A stretch of DNA of 37,501 nucleotides from an uncultured Lachnospiraceae bacterium (GTDB lineage: Bacteria > Bacillota > Clostridia > Lachnospirales > Lachnospiraceae). A program made the position numbers and the translations under genes. The DNA lies in NCBI GenBank assembly GCA_934394615.1, contig CAKRRJ010000014.1:1-37501 (forward strand). Reading direction: 5' to 3'. Within the stretch, counting starts at the first letter, position 1; every line of letters begins with the position of its first letter. The notes beneath the pieces are model-generated. The model was not told the origin of the DNA. It saw nothing but the letters and a program-made list of their open reading frames with translations, and did not search any database. Below, in pieces: positions 16,050 through 24,104 of this stretch.

Positions 16050-17054
16050 CTAGTATGCCCCATAAACAGCCAGAATCTTCTCCCTCAGCATCTGTTTCGT
16101 CTCCTCGCTGGCAAATGCCGCGTCCGCCGCGTTCAGCACCACCTGTTTCTGCTGTGCTTCTGTCAGTCCGAACTCCCGCTTCAGATAGTCAAATTCCTTT
16201 GACAGGCAGGTCCGCTCAATGCCCATATCATCGGTATTCACCGTTACACGGAGGCCGCTCTCCAGGAATCGCACCAGCGGATACTGCTTCATATCCGGGA
16301 TAGCGTGGGTCTGGCGATTGCTGGTCGGACACATCTCCAGGGTGATGCCATTTTCGCGGATCAGATCCACCACGGCCTCGTCCTCCATGCTGCGCACACC
16401 ATGGCCGATGCGTTTTGTTCCGGTCTGGATCGCCGCGCGCACGCTCTCCGGACCGTCCGCCTCTCCGGCATGCACAGTATATGGGATTCCAAGTGCTTTC
16501 GCTTGTTCAAATAAACCAAGGTAGTTCGCAGTTGGGAACAGCGCCTCCGCCCCAGCCAGATCCATGGCCGTTACCCCGTGGTCTTTCACCAGATATTTCT
16601 TCTCCAGTGCCAGTGTCTCCTCATTTGCTTTCTCATTGCCCTCGCCGCGCATACAGCACAGAATCAGGTTTCCCGGAATCGGAGCATCTTTTAAGCCTGC
16701 AATCGCCGCCTGCACCGCCTGTTCCTGGGTCATGCCGCCCAGAGTGTGAAACTGCGGCGCAAAGCGAAGTTCCGCATAGATCACACCATCCTGCGCCATG
16801 TTTTCCAGTACCAGGGTTACTGCGTTCTGCAGGCCCTCCGGTGTCTGCATCAGGCGTCCCGGCAGGTCAAAGCACTGCAAAAAGTCATTTAAGCTCTCAC
16901 AGGAGTCCGGCACGGAAAGCAGCGCCAGAAGCTCCTCATCATCGTCGGTTGGCAGTGTAATGTTCTGCAGTGCCGCCAGTTTCTTCGCAATATCTACGGT
17001 AACACTTCCGTCCAGATGGGCGTGAAGGTCAATGTAACATCCATTCCGATTCAT
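16050..17054 (-). CDS. add: Adenosine deaminase
   Basis: This 334-residue protein contains the metal and catalytic motifs of the adenosine/AMP deaminase family: HAHLDGS (His11, His13), HAGEADG (zinc His and catalytic Glu), IGHG, and NTDDMGI near the C-terminus. It converts adenosine or deoxyadenosine to inosine in purine salvage. The ATG at 17054 follows GAGGTGG; an in-frame ATG seven codons upstream lacks such a site. The hairpin element at 17145-17362 separates it from the cytidylate-kinase-like gene, so it is probably transcribed separately. Adenine deaminase activity cannot be fully excluded. Confidence 0.9.
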   Translation of the reverse strand: MNRNGCYIDLHAHLDGSVTVDIAKKLAALQNITLPTDDDEELLALLSVPDSCESLNDFLQCFDLPGRLMQTPEGLQNAVTLVLENMAQDGVIYAELRFAPQFHTLGGMTQEQAVQAAIAGLKDAPIPGNLILCCMRGEGNEKANEETLALEKKYLVKDHGVTAMDLAGAEALFPTANYLGLFEQAKALGIPYTVHAGEADGPESVRAAIQTGTKRIGHGVRSMEDEAVVDLIRENGITLEMCPTSNRQTHAIPDMKQYPLVRFLESGLRVTVNTDDMGIERTCLSKEFDYLKREFGLTEAQQKQVVLNAADAAFASEETKQMLREKILAVYGAY

Positions 17055-17144
17055 AAAATTCCACCTCATGTACAATTTGCAAGATTCTCCTTCTTCCTAT
17101 TGTAGGAGATTTTCGCCGCCAACGCAAGCCAGAACCACAATAAC

Positions 17145-17362
17145 AATTTAAGAATAGTCACGAAAGGTCCGAAGCAGGCCAGGGTGATATCCCGCTGCGC
17201 AAAATAGAAGTGCCGTGTTCGGACGATGTGGCTGACAGCCGTTTGCGGATAGTCGAACAAGATGTTCGCCTCCCGAAAACGTCAGTCGCCACATAGCCGG
17301 ACACGGCACTTCTATTTTGCGCAGCGGTATGCCGGGATTACCGGCTTCGGACCTTTATTAGT
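17145..17362. repeat. Expanded hairpin repeat element (about 215 bp)
   Basis: The outer ends (ending ACGAAAGGTCCGAAGCAGGCC on the left and beginning CCGGCTTCGGACCTTTATTAG on the right) match the short element at 35075-35141. Between them lies an inner perfect inverted repeat of about 27 bp (CGCTGCGCAAAATAGAAGTG and its complement), then a second dyad (GATGTGGC/GCCACAT) and a loop with a small CGAACA/TGTTCG hairpin. It follows the stop of the cytidylate-kinase-like gene by about 15 bases. Termination or mRNA 3' protection is possible; the nested design also resembles a non-autonomous mobile hairpin. Confidence 0.75.
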
Positions 17363-17377
17363 TTTAACCCTAAATTT

Positions 17378-17977
17378 TTAAATCTCCCCAAACTTCATCC
17401 GCGCCGCCTGTTTGATCAGCTCGGCTGCTTCCTCGATACTGTAATACGCGCTGTTGATGCACAGATCACTGTTTAACGTATCGTTCTGATATCCCGGGAT
17501 GTATTTTTTGTGGTAGCTTTCGCGTGCTTTATCGGCTTCATTGACCGCCCGCACGGCTTCTTTACCGGTCATGCCAAAATACTCCACGCAGTTCTTTAAG
17601 CGCACATCATACGGCGCGTAAATATAAACACGCAGAAGTCTCGGTTCGTTTCTCAGGCAGTAAGCGCCGCAGCGTCCCACAATGATGCAGGAACCTTTGC
17701 TGGCGAAATCCTGGATGATGCTCTGCTGGACCAGAAAGATATCATCGCTCATATCGTGCGTTCCCAGTCCAAACGGATAGCTCAGATACGAAAATTTGGA
17801 GTGGGTAACTTCTTCTTCCCGGCTGATCTGTTTGACTGAGGTGTTCATCCGCTTTGCGGTCTCCTCTACAATATCCCGGTCCAGAAAGTCAATGTGGAGC
17901 TGCTCAGAAAGCTCTTTCGCCACCAGCCGTCCAAAGGAGCCGTACTGTCTGGAGATGGTGATCACATATTTTTCCAT
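17378..17977 (-). CDS. Cytidylate kinase-like family protein
   Basis: This 199-residue protein resembles the cytidylate-kinase-like (Cytidylate_kin2) family. It begins VITISRQYGSFGRLVAKELS, with the phosphate-binding loop replaced by a YGSFG version, followed by FLDRDIVEETAKRMN and the nucleotide-kinase-like GSCIIVGRCGAYCL segment. These proteins are common in Clostridia but their substrates are mostly unproven; it is not the housekeeping Cmk. GGAGGTG precedes the ATG. It follows the amino acid transporter ATPase gene by 14 bases and is probably its last co-transcribed partner. Confidence 0.85.
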   Translation of the reverse strand: MEKYVITISRQYGSFGRLVAKELSEQLHIDFLDRDIVEETAKRMNTSVKQISREEEVTHSKFSYLSYPFGLGTHDMSDDIFLVQQSIIQDFASKGSCIIVGRCGAYCLRNEPRLLRVYIYAPYDVRLKNCVEYFGMTGKEAVRAVNEADKARESYHKKYIPGYQNDTLNSDLCINSAYYSIEEAAELIKQAARMKFGEI

Positions 17978-17991
17978 GGCTGCACCTCCGT

Positions 17992-18738
17992 CTAAAGTAC
18001 CTTATTCAGGAAGCTGATGGTACGTGCTTCTTTCGGATTTAAGATGACTTCCTGCGGAGTTCCTTCCTCCACAATGTAGCCGCCATCCATAAAGATAACG
18101 CGGTCTGCCACCTCTCTGGCAAAACCGATCTCATGGGTAACGATAACCATAGTCATGCCATCGGCAGCCAGCTGCTTCATAACCGCCAGTACCTCGCCGA
18201 CCATCTCCGGGTCCAGCGCGGACGTTGGCTCATCAAACAGCATAATGTCCGGTTTCATGCAGAGCGCACGCGCAATCGCAACACGCTGCTTCTGTCCGCC
18301 GGAAAGCTGTGCCGGGTAAGCATCTGCCTTTTCGGCAAGACCGACCCGCTTCAGCATAGCCATCGCCCGCTCTTTCGCTTCTTTTTTGTCTGCTTTTTTC
18401 AGCTCCGTCGGAGCCAGCATCAGATTATGGAGCACATCCATATTGTTGAACAGGTTAAAATGCTGGAATACCATACCGATGTTCTCGCGCACCTTGTTCA
18501 TGTTTGTTTTTTTATCTGAAATATCAACACCGTTCACTACAACACTTCCGGCCGTGGCTGTCTCCAGCTTGTTTAAGCAGCGCAGGAAGGTGGATTTACC
18601 GGAACCGGACGGCCCCAGGATAACAACGACTTCGCCCTCATAGATTTCTGTGGAGATATCCCGCAGAACCTCCAGATCCCCGAAGCATTTGCGAAGCTTC
18701 TCGACTTTGATTTTTACAGTTTTATCGTTTGACTCCAC
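17992..18738 (-). CDS. glnQ: Polar amino acid ABC transporter ATP-binding protein (GlnQ-like)
   Basis: This 248-residue ATPase has Walker [10 protein letters not shown] (residues 42-50), [15 protein letters not shown] as signature, [13 protein letters not shown] as Walker B/D-loop, and the switch histidine in VTHEIGFA. The [12 protein letters not shown] segment places it in the GlnQ/HisP family. It would power import through the adjacent permease. Its start overlaps the permease end by 17 bases, indicating tight coupling. The transported amino acid cannot be settled. Confidence 0.9.
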   Translation of the reverse strand: MESNDKTVKIKVEKLRKCFGDLEVLRDISTEIYEGEVVVILGPSGSGKSTFLRCLNKLETATAGSVVVNGVDISDKKTNMNKVRENIGMVFQHFNLFNNMDVLHNLMLAPTELKKADKKEAKERAMAMLKRVGLAEKADAYPAQLSGGQKQRVAIARALCMKPDIMLFDEPTSALDPEMVGEVLAVMKQLAADGMTMVIVTHEIGFAREVADRVIFMDGGYIVEEGTPQEVILNPKEARTISFLNKVL

Positions 18739-19402
18739 GGTTCACCCTCCTCTCTACCATTTTCGCAAGATAAGACAGGATCGTAATGACGATCAGATAC
18801 ATGGCGCCGACAATGGTCCAGGTCTCGAAGGACTTGAACGTACCTGCCTGCACGTTTTTCGCAGCCAGAACCAGCTCCGGGAAACCGATAACGGACAGAA
18901 TCGACGTATCCTTTACGGTAATGATGAACTGGTTGATGATACTCGGGATCATAGTGCGGATTGCCTGAGGAAGAATGATCTTTCTCATGGTTTTCCAGTA
19001 TGGAAGACCTAAGGATCTTCCTGCCTCCATCTGACCGATATCCACGGACTGGATACCGGCACGGATGATCTCAGCCATGTAAGCGCCGCAGTTTAAGGCG
19101 AGGCAGATGACGCCGGCCTGAAGTGCTGACAGCGTAAAGCCGTTTCCGATGCCCAGAATCGTATTGAGCAGATACGGAATACCAAAGAATACATAGAACG
19201 CCAGCACGATCATCGGCACACCACGTATTACGAATACGAAAATCTGTGCAATGATGTTGCATGCCTTATTCTTAACTACACTGAGAAGTCCGAAGATCAT
19301 TCCCAGGATACAAGCGAATATCAAACCTAAGAATGCAAGCAGCAGGGTCCGTCCCATTGCAAGCAGAAGAAGCTGTCCGTAGGTGGTGATAATCTTAATC
19401 AT
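18722..19402 (-). CDS. Polar amino acid ABC transporter permease
   Basis: This is a 226-residue HisM/GlnP-type permease with about five membrane segments. The EAA loop region reads [20 protein letters not shown], followed by [18 protein letters not shown]. The early [15 protein letters not shown] is also typical. It forms the membrane channel between the binding lipoprotein upstream (165-base gap) and the ATPase downstream (17-base overlap). As a single permease gene it probably acts as a homodimer. Confidence 0.92.
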   Translation of the reverse strand: MIKIITTYGQLLLLAMGRTLLLAFLGLIFACILGMIFGLLSVVKNKACNIIAQIFVFVIRGVPMIVLAFYVFFGIPYLLNTILGIGNGFTLSALQAGVICLALNCGAYMAEIIRAGIQSVDIGQMEAGRSLGLPYWKTMRKIILPQAIRTMIPSIINQFIITVKDTSILSVIGFPELVLAAKNVQAGTFKSFETWTIVGAMYLIVITILSYLAKMVERRVNRGVKR

Positions 19403-19567
19403 AATGCCTCACCCTTTTCTTTCCTTGTTTTTCGTGTTACAGTCGGCAAAGGCTGCCGCAAAACTGCCCCTGATATGTGGAAGATTCCGGGTCAATTTTT
19501 CGACAGCTCTGCTTTGTTTTTCATATCGGAGAAGCGCCAGTGCGCATCCGCTGATTTCTGAACCAGA

Positions 19568-20425
19568 TTACTCGCCTAAGTATTTTGCGATGATCTCGTC
19601 GTAGGTGCCGTTATCCTTGATGTCTTTCAGGCCGGCGTTGAACATGTCAACCAGCTCCTGCTTGCTGTCATCGAAGATTGCGAAACCATACTCAGCCGGA
19701 TCATTGCCGGTACCGTCTACCAGTTTCATAGCGATGCCGGTATCTTTGATGTTGCTTGCCATGATCGGGGTATCATCGAGACATGCTGCTACCTGGCCGC
19801 CTACAACTGCCTGGTACATGGTCGGTGAATCCTCAAAGTAGGTAATCTCAAATCCGTACTGATCTTTGATGCTCTCTGCGTAATCTGCACTCATGGAAGC
19901 GGTCTTTACTGCAACCTTCTTGCCATTCAGATCATCAAAACCGGTAATATCGGAGTTCTCTGCAACTGCCATGCTCTGGTTTGCGTCGTAGTAGCCGTCA
20001 GAGAAGATCCAGCCGGAATTTTTACGCTCATCGGTAATGGATGCGCCTGCGATCATACCGTCTGCCTGACCAGCCTGGCATGCTGCGATGGAAGCGTCCC
20101 ATCCAAGTACCTGTACATCGTACTTGAAGCCCTGATCCTCAGCAACTGCTTTGAGGATATCCATATCAATACCTACGAAATTGCCGCTGTCATCGGTATA
20201 CTCGAAAGGTTTAAAAGCGGTATCGGTAGCGATAACCCAGGTCTTATCAGAAGTATCTGCTGCTGCGGTGGTCTCATCTGCCTTAGACTCTGCTGCAGTA
20301 TCTGCTGCGGTGGTGTCTGCTGCTGCCGCGGTCGTATCTGCAGTTGCGCTCTGAGAACCGCCACATGCGGTCATTGCTGCTGCCATTGCTGCTGCCATTA
20401 CCATAACCAATGCTTTCTTTTTCAT
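19568..20425 (-). CDS. Amino acid ABC transporter substrate-binding lipoprotein
   Basis: This 285-residue protein has a lipoprotein signal (lipobox near residue 21, MTACGGS), a Thr/Ala/Asp-rich tether to about residue 60, then a class II solute-binding domain of the polar amino acid (SBP_bac_3) type. Motifs include ATDTAFKPFEYTDDSGNFVG, GIDMDILKAVAE and MIAGASITDERKNSGWIFSD. GAGGAG precedes the ATG. It would deliver amino acids to the permease encoded next. The 165-base gap after it holds no clear gene, so partial termination or processing could raise its level over the membrane parts, as is usual for such operons. Confidence 0.92.
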   Translation of the reverse strand: MKKKALVMVMAAAMAAAMTACGGSQSATADTTAAAADTTAADTAAESKADETTAAADTSDKTWVIATDTAFKPFEYTDDSGNFVGIDMDILKAVAEDQGFKYDVQVLGWDASIAACQAGQADGMIAGASITDERKNSGWIFSDGYYDANQSMAVAENSDITGFDDLNGKKVAVKTASMSADYAESIKDQYGFEITYFEDSPTMYQAVVGGQVAACLDDTPIMASNIKDTGIAMKLVDGTGNDPAEYGFAIFDDSKQELVDMFNAGLKDIKDNGTYDEIIAKYLGE

Positions 20426-20508
20426 AATTGTTCTCCTCTCTTTTTCCGATGTGAAGAAGTTTCTCCACCCGATCTATCCTAACGGCTTTTGCCGGTCAAG
20501 GATCAAAT

Positions 20509-21216
20509 TTACTTTTTGCAGGCATCCACAAAAGCCTGCACCAGCATTTTGCACTCCGGATCTTTCTCAAAAGCAAATTCCGGATGCCACTGTACCCCGA
20601 CGATAAAGGTTTTATCCGGTACCGTGATGGCTTCCACCAGTCCGTCCTCCGAGTACGCCATGGCCTCAGCCTTCGGTGCCAGGTCCTTTACTGCCTGGTG
20701 ATGATAGCTGTTCACGCCATGCTCTCCGGCTCCGATGATGTCTGCCAGAAGCGTTCCTTCCTTTACCGTAACCTTATGTACTGCTCTGTCGTAAGGCGGT
20801 GTCATGTGATGCTTCGTCTCCGATGGATGTTCTGTGGGAAGATCCTGATACAGGGTTCCGCCCAGCAGCGCGTTCATAAGCTGCACGCCCCGGCAGATTC
20901 CAAATACCGGTTTGTCTTCCTGTAAGGCTTTCTCAAACAGATATGCTTCCATCTGATCACGGCAGCTGCAGGGAACTCCGCAGGTCTTCTTTGCCGCTTC
21001 GCCGTAGAGCACCGGGTCCACATCGTGGCCGCCGGTCATCAGGATACCGTCACAAAGCTTGAAGCAGTCATCCAGTTCCGCGTGATCTGTGGTTAACGGA
21101 AGCATAACCGGAAGCGCTCCGCAGGCTTCCAGAACCTTCATGTATCCGGGAAGCATCCAGTAGCTGTCCTTGTCATCGTCATACAAAGGAATCAGTCCGA
21201 TCAGTTTTTTCATCAT
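20509..21216 (-). CDS. Gamma-glutamyl-gamma-aminobutyrate hydrolase-like protein (peptidase C26)
   Basis: This 235-residue class I glutamine-amidotransferase-fold hydrolase has the nucleophile elbow FGICRGVQ (Cys108) and the His211-Glu213 pair in WHPEF. The family includes PuuD, which hydrolyses gamma-glutamyl-GABA, and related gamma-glutamyl amidases. The ATG at 21216 follows AAAGGAG with a six-base spacer; the upstream in-frame ATG lacks room for a site. The gene lies ahead of an amino acid ABC transporter on the same strand, suggesting hydrolysis of imported gamma-glutamyl compounds. Its promoter is followed at once by a terminator-like hairpin. Confidence 0.88.
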   Translation of the reverse strand: MMKKLIGLIPLYDDDKDSYWMLPGYMKVLEACGALPVMLPLTTDHAELDDCFKLCDGILMTGGHDVDPVLYGEAAKKTCGVPCSCRDQMEAYLFEKALQEDKPVFGICRGVQLMNALLGGTLYQDLPTEHPSETKHHMTPPYDRAVHKVTVKEGTLLADIIGAGEHGVNSYHHQAVKDLAPKAEAMAYSEDGLVEAITVPDKTFIVGVQWHPEFAFEKDPECKMLVQAFVDACKK

Positions 21217-21293
21217 GTCCATCTCCTTTCTTTCGATGCAAGGGTTTTCGGGTTGCATTTGGGGTCTTTTTATTAAAATGTTGTTGAGAAAAG

Positions 21294-21329
21294 AAAAAGG
21301 GCCTACATCTCCTTATCTGATGTAGACCC
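21294..21329 (-). terminator. Terminator-like hairpin in the leader of the C26 hydrolase gene
   Basis: On the minus strand GGGTCTACATC and GATGTAGGCCC form an 11-bp stem with one G-U pair and a nine-base loop, followed by TTTTTCTTTTCT. It begins about ten bases after the predicted start and ends about 80 bases before the coding start, so it could act as an attenuator. Confidence 0.7.
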
Positions 21330-21345
21330 CTTTGTCTTGTGTCGT

Positions 21346-21374
21346 ATGATAGCATGTGGCTTTACAAAAGTCAA
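21346..21374 (-). promoter_or_regulatory. Promoter of the C26 hydrolase/amino acid transporter cluster
   Basis: On the minus strand TTGACT (21369-21374) and TATCAT (21346-21351) are 17 bases apart. No gene on this strand lies upstream, so the following hairpin must belong to this leader. Confidence 0.7.
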
Positions 21375-21508
21375 GTTTGCCACACCACTTTCTCTATTTT
21401 GCACACTATCTCCACAATTTACTGGCAATTTTTCTTAACTATCTTAAGTCTCCACGCTTTTCCTGTGGGTTCCACAGCCAAAAAGTTGTATAAAATACAC
21501 AATGCAGA

Positions 21509-21537
21509 TTGTAATTTTTATCAATTTTCGCTATAAT
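21509..21537 (+). promoter_or_regulatory. Promoter of the YcxB-like gene
   Basis: TTGTAA (21509-21514) and a perfect TATAAT (21532-21537) are 17 bases apart. A small dyad ATCGAA/TTCGAT overlaps the expected start. Confidence 0.6.
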
Positions 21538-21613
21538 CGAACTTGTTTCGATACGGTGCCCCGGCATTTACGCGCGCCATTTTCGTATATTTTTATATAA
21601 GGAGGTTTTTCTC

Positions 21614-22096
21614 ATGTCACGTCTGTACCAGACATCCACCGATTACAATCTGGAAGAATTTACACGCTTTAATATGATCGTTCCGCTCCGGATCAGCAAA
21701 TACCGGCCAAAAATTCTGGCTGTGTGCTATATCCTCATGATTTTTTCCGGCTTCTTAAGAGTATTTACAGAACCGGGAACCTCGGCCTTTACCTACCTGC
21801 TCGTGGTATTTGCCCTGCCGCTTGTTCTGGTGTATGTTTCCAAACGCCAGTGCAAAAAGGTCTACAACGCAAATCCGGAGCTGCAGGAACGCCACTCCGT
21901 CATGTCATTCTATGAAGACCATCTGCAGGAGACCAGCCATCATCAGTCTGTGGACATTCCCTACACCAGCATTGCGCATGTCGTAGAGACCAAAACCCAT
22001 TTTTATCTGATGACAGCAAACAATCAGGGCATGATCATTGTGAAACAGAACTGTTCCCCGGACCTGATCCGCTTCCTGCAGGGACTAAAAAAATAA
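21614..22096 (+). CDS. YcxB-like membrane protein
   Basis: This is a 160-residue protein with two hydrophobic segments (about residues 34-52 and 58-75), then a soluble C-terminal domain with the pattern VMSFYEDHLQETS...IPYTSIAHVVETKTHFYL. That pattern is typical of YcxB-like/PH-like domains in Firmicutes. AAGGAGG precedes the ATG. The function is unknown. It is probably transcribed alone, because a new promoter lies between it and the next gene. Confidence 0.7.
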   Translation: MSRLYQTSTDYNLEEFTRFNMIVPLRISKYRPKILAVCYILMIFSGFLRVFTEPGTSAFTYLLVVFALPLVLVYVSKRQCKKVYNANPELQERHSVMSFYEDHLQETSHHQSVDIPYTSIAHVVETKTHFYLMTANNQGMIIVKQNCSPDLIRFLQGLKK

Positions 22097-22122
22097 TTTT
22101 GTCAAAAAATTATTTATTATGC

Positions 22123-22151
22123 TTGAAAAAAAGTTAGATTGAAGTTAAAAT
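22123..22151 (+). promoter_or_regulatory. Promoter of the YczE-like gene
   Basis: TTGAAA (22123-22128) and TAAAAT (22146-22151) are 17 bases apart, with a leader of about 110 bases to the coding start. Confidence 0.55.
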
Positions 22152-22173
22152 AGACAAGTACAATTTTAATAAG

Positions 22174-22248
22174 CAGCAGATTCTTGTACAAAAAGTATAA
22201 GTTTGTTCACATGTTCATAAAAAAGTACAAGTTATTCTATTTCTGCTG
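22174..22248 (+). promoter_or_regulatory. Structured leader of the YczE-like gene
   Basis: CAGCAGA/TCTGCTG (22174-22180 with 22242-22248) and CTTGTAC/GTACAAG nested inside can pair into a long interrupted stem ending just before the GGGAGG ribosome site. It could modulate translation or mRNA stability. No known riboswitch is recognised. Confidence 0.4.
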
Positions 22249-22268
22249 TCATTGGGAGGTTTACATTC

Positions 22269-22928
22269 ATGTTTATTCAATCTTACATCCGGCGTTACGC
22301 CCTGTTTCTGGTCGGAGTGATCCTGAGTGCCACCGGCATCGCTTTCATTACACGCGCAGGTCTTGGTACCTCACCGGTATCCGGTCTTCCGTTTGTTCTG
22401 AGCCTGATCACCAGCATCTCCATGGGAACCTACACGTTTCTCTTCAATATGACGTTCCTGGTTCTGGAAGCCCTGCTCCGCAAAAAATTCTCAATCCAGC
22501 AGGCCCTGCAGATTCCGGTCACGTTCTTTTTCAGCTTCTGCATCGACAAGGCCATGGGCTTTATCCCAACCCGCTTCGGCGGTCCGTGGGGTCCGTCTTT
22601 CGTGTATCTGGTCATTGGATGCGTTGTTATGGCACTTGGCATCAGCTTTGAGGTTATCGCCGACGTGATCATGCTTCCGGCTGAGGCGTTCGTTCGCGAG
22701 CTCTCCAAAAAGACCGGCATCCGCTTCGGCAACGTGAAGGTAGCGTTCGACAGCACCCTTACCATCCTGGCTATGGTAGTTGCCCTTATCGCGTTCCACA
22801 AGCTCAACGGTGTGCGCGAAGGCACCCTGATCAACGCGCTCTGCGTAGGACAGCTGGTACGCCTGTGGCGCATGCTCATTGAAACACCACTCAAAAAAGC
22901 CTGCACCGTGGAATCGGCTGCAGAATAA
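22269..22928 (+). CDS. YczE/YyaS/YitT-family membrane protein
   Basis: This is a 219-residue protein with about five hydrophobic segments. Typical features are the N-terminal LVGVILSATGIAFITRAGLG followed by TSPVSGLPFVLS, the SFCIDKAMGF segment, and ALGISFEVIADVIMLPAEAF. These match the YczE-type family of uncharacterised integral membrane proteins. TGGGAGG precedes the ATG. No function is established. A U-tailed hairpin follows, so it is transcribed alone. Confidence 0.85.
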   Translation: MFIQSYIRRYALFLVGVILSATGIAFITRAGLGTSPVSGLPFVLSLITSISMGTYTFLFNMTFLVLEALLRKKFSIQQALQIPVTFFFSFCIDKAMGFIPTRFGGPWGPSFVYLVIGCVVMALGISFEVIADVIMLPAEAFVRELSKKTGIRFGNVKVAFDSTLTILAMVVALIAFHKLNGVREGTLINALCVGQLVRLWRMLIETPLKKACTVESAAE

Positions 22929-22941
22929 TCACCAAAAACAG

Positions 22942-22998
22942 AGAAACCCGAAAACAGCCTCCGGATTTTTTCCGGTCGATGTTTCAGGTTTCTTTTTT
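22942..22998 (+). terminator. Terminator after the YczE-like gene
   Basis: AGAAACC pairs with GGTTTCT, with inner GAAAACA/TGTTTC and CCGGA/TCCGG pairs, followed by TTTTTT on the plus strand. Confidence 0.75.
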
Positions 22999-23019
22999 AC
23001 TGTCTTTTTCTTTTTTCAA

Positions 23020-23377
23020 TCAGCGGATTTTTGCTGTCTCCTTCATGGCCACAGAACATGCCAGATCGCCCAATACATTTGCGCAGGTCGCGCCCATATC
23101 ACAGAGGGTATTGACGCTGATGTACACGCCAATGATGCCGGATGGCAGGCCGGCAATGGATGCCAGCGCCGCAAAGGACGCGATGGCGCCGCCCGGTACG
23201 CCCGGGGTTCCGATGCTCAGAAGCGTATTGGAAAGCAAGACTACAACCAGCATGCCAAAGCTTACTAACTGAAGCGATTGAACAGAACACACCAATCGGG
23301 GTAAAGCACATAACTACAGAAATGATACGGATGGAAATCCCTTGTACCGTAAAGGATTCGAAAAACCTTTTCCATTC
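23020..23377 (-). pseudogene. Remnant of a dicarboxylate/amino acid:cation symporter (DAACS family)
   Basis: The minus strand encodes the last third of a DAACS (GltP/DctA-like) symporter in two frames. An upstream piece reads ISIRIISVVMCFTPIGVF; a frame change near 23275 leads into LVVVLLSNTLLSIGTPGVPG and VNTLCDMGATCANVLGD, the region that forms the substrate and sodium sites. A stop codon lies just upstream at 23378-23380, and the N-terminal two thirds are absent. It is therefore a decayed relic between the YczE-like gene and the pdx terminator. Confidence 0.75.
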
Positions 23378-23430
23378 TTAATTATCATTCATGGTATCAC
23401 AGGGACTTCCGTCCTGTCCAATCCAAAAAA

Positions 23431-23469
23431 AGAAAGACAAGCATAACCTGCGGTTATATCTGCCTTTCT
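23431..23469 (-). terminator. Terminator of the pdxST operon
   Basis: On the minus strand ATAACC/GGTTAT with outer AGAAAG/CTTTCT arms forms a stem of about 18 positions with internal mismatches, followed by a seven-T run. It lies 52 bases after the pdxT stop. Confidence 0.75.
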
Positions 23470-23521
23470 CCTGTTTCACATATTCATTTCATAGTGGTTT
23501 GTCATGTATTTTTCTTCCGCG

Positions 23522-24103
23522 TCAGGCATTCTTCGCCCAGTCTTCCACGGTCTTCAGAAACAGCGCATGAATCCGGTCATCCGCGTCCAGCTCCGGATGG
23601 AATGACATGCCAAACTGATTGTGATAACGGACTGCAACCAGGTGTCCGTCCACCTCTGCCAGAACCTGTACGCCCTCTCCGGCTTCTTCCATATACGGCG
23701 CGCGGATGAACGTCATGGGAACCTCTCCGATGCCCGCAAATTCCTGCACAGTGTGGAAACTGCCAAGCTGTCTTCCGTAGGCGTTTCGGCGCACGGAAAC
23801 CGGAAGTGTTCCGAAATAGACATGCTCATCGTTTGTAAGTTTTTCTGCCAGAAGGATCAGACCGGCACACGTCGCAAGGACCGGCATGCCGCTGTCAATC
23901 TTTTCTTTGAGCGCGTCAAACATATCAAGTTCCCGCAGAAGCTTTCCCTGGACTGTGCTCTCTCCGCCCGGAAGCACCAGACCGTCAAATTCCGTATCCA
24001 GATCTTTTTTCTGGCGAAGCTCCACGCATTCCGCGCCAAGGGCCTCCAGCTTTTTCTCGTGCTCGATGAAGGCGCCCTGGACTGCAAGGACCGCAATCTT
24101 CAT
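23522..24103 (-). CDS. pdxT: Pyridoxal 5'-phosphate synthase glutaminase subunit PdxT
   Basis: This is a 193-residue glutaminase. It begins MKIAVLAVQGAFIEHEKKLE, has the GGEST motif at residues 47-51, the nucleophile Cys79 in LATCAGLILLA, and the His-Glu pair in SFHPELD. It releases ammonia from glutamine and passes it to the PdxS ring for de novo pyridoxal phosphate synthesis. The ATG at 24103 starts one base after the pdxS stop, preceded by GAAAGGGG; the longer frame upstream overlaps pdxS and is rejected. The length is normal for the family. Confidence 0.96.
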   Translation of the reverse strand: MKIAVLAVQGAFIEHEKKLEALGAECVELRQKKDLDTEFDGLVLPGGESTVQGKLLRELDMFDALKEKIDSGMPVLATCAGLILLAEKLTNDEHVYFGTLPVSVRRNAYGRQLGSFHTVQEFAGIGEVPMTFIRAPYMEEAGEGVQVLAEVDGHLVAVRYHNQFGMSFHPELDADDRIHALFLKTVEDWAKNA

Positions 24104-24104
24104 C

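Noticed and set aside
17066..17260. 64-codon open frame in the adenosine deaminase upstream region
   Set aside because: It lies within the hairpin element and has no ribosome site or conserved features.
19403..19567. Possible small gene between the binding protein and permease
   Set aside because: The 165-base gap has no open frame with a ribosome site and no strong U-tailed hairpin; only weak dyads are visible.
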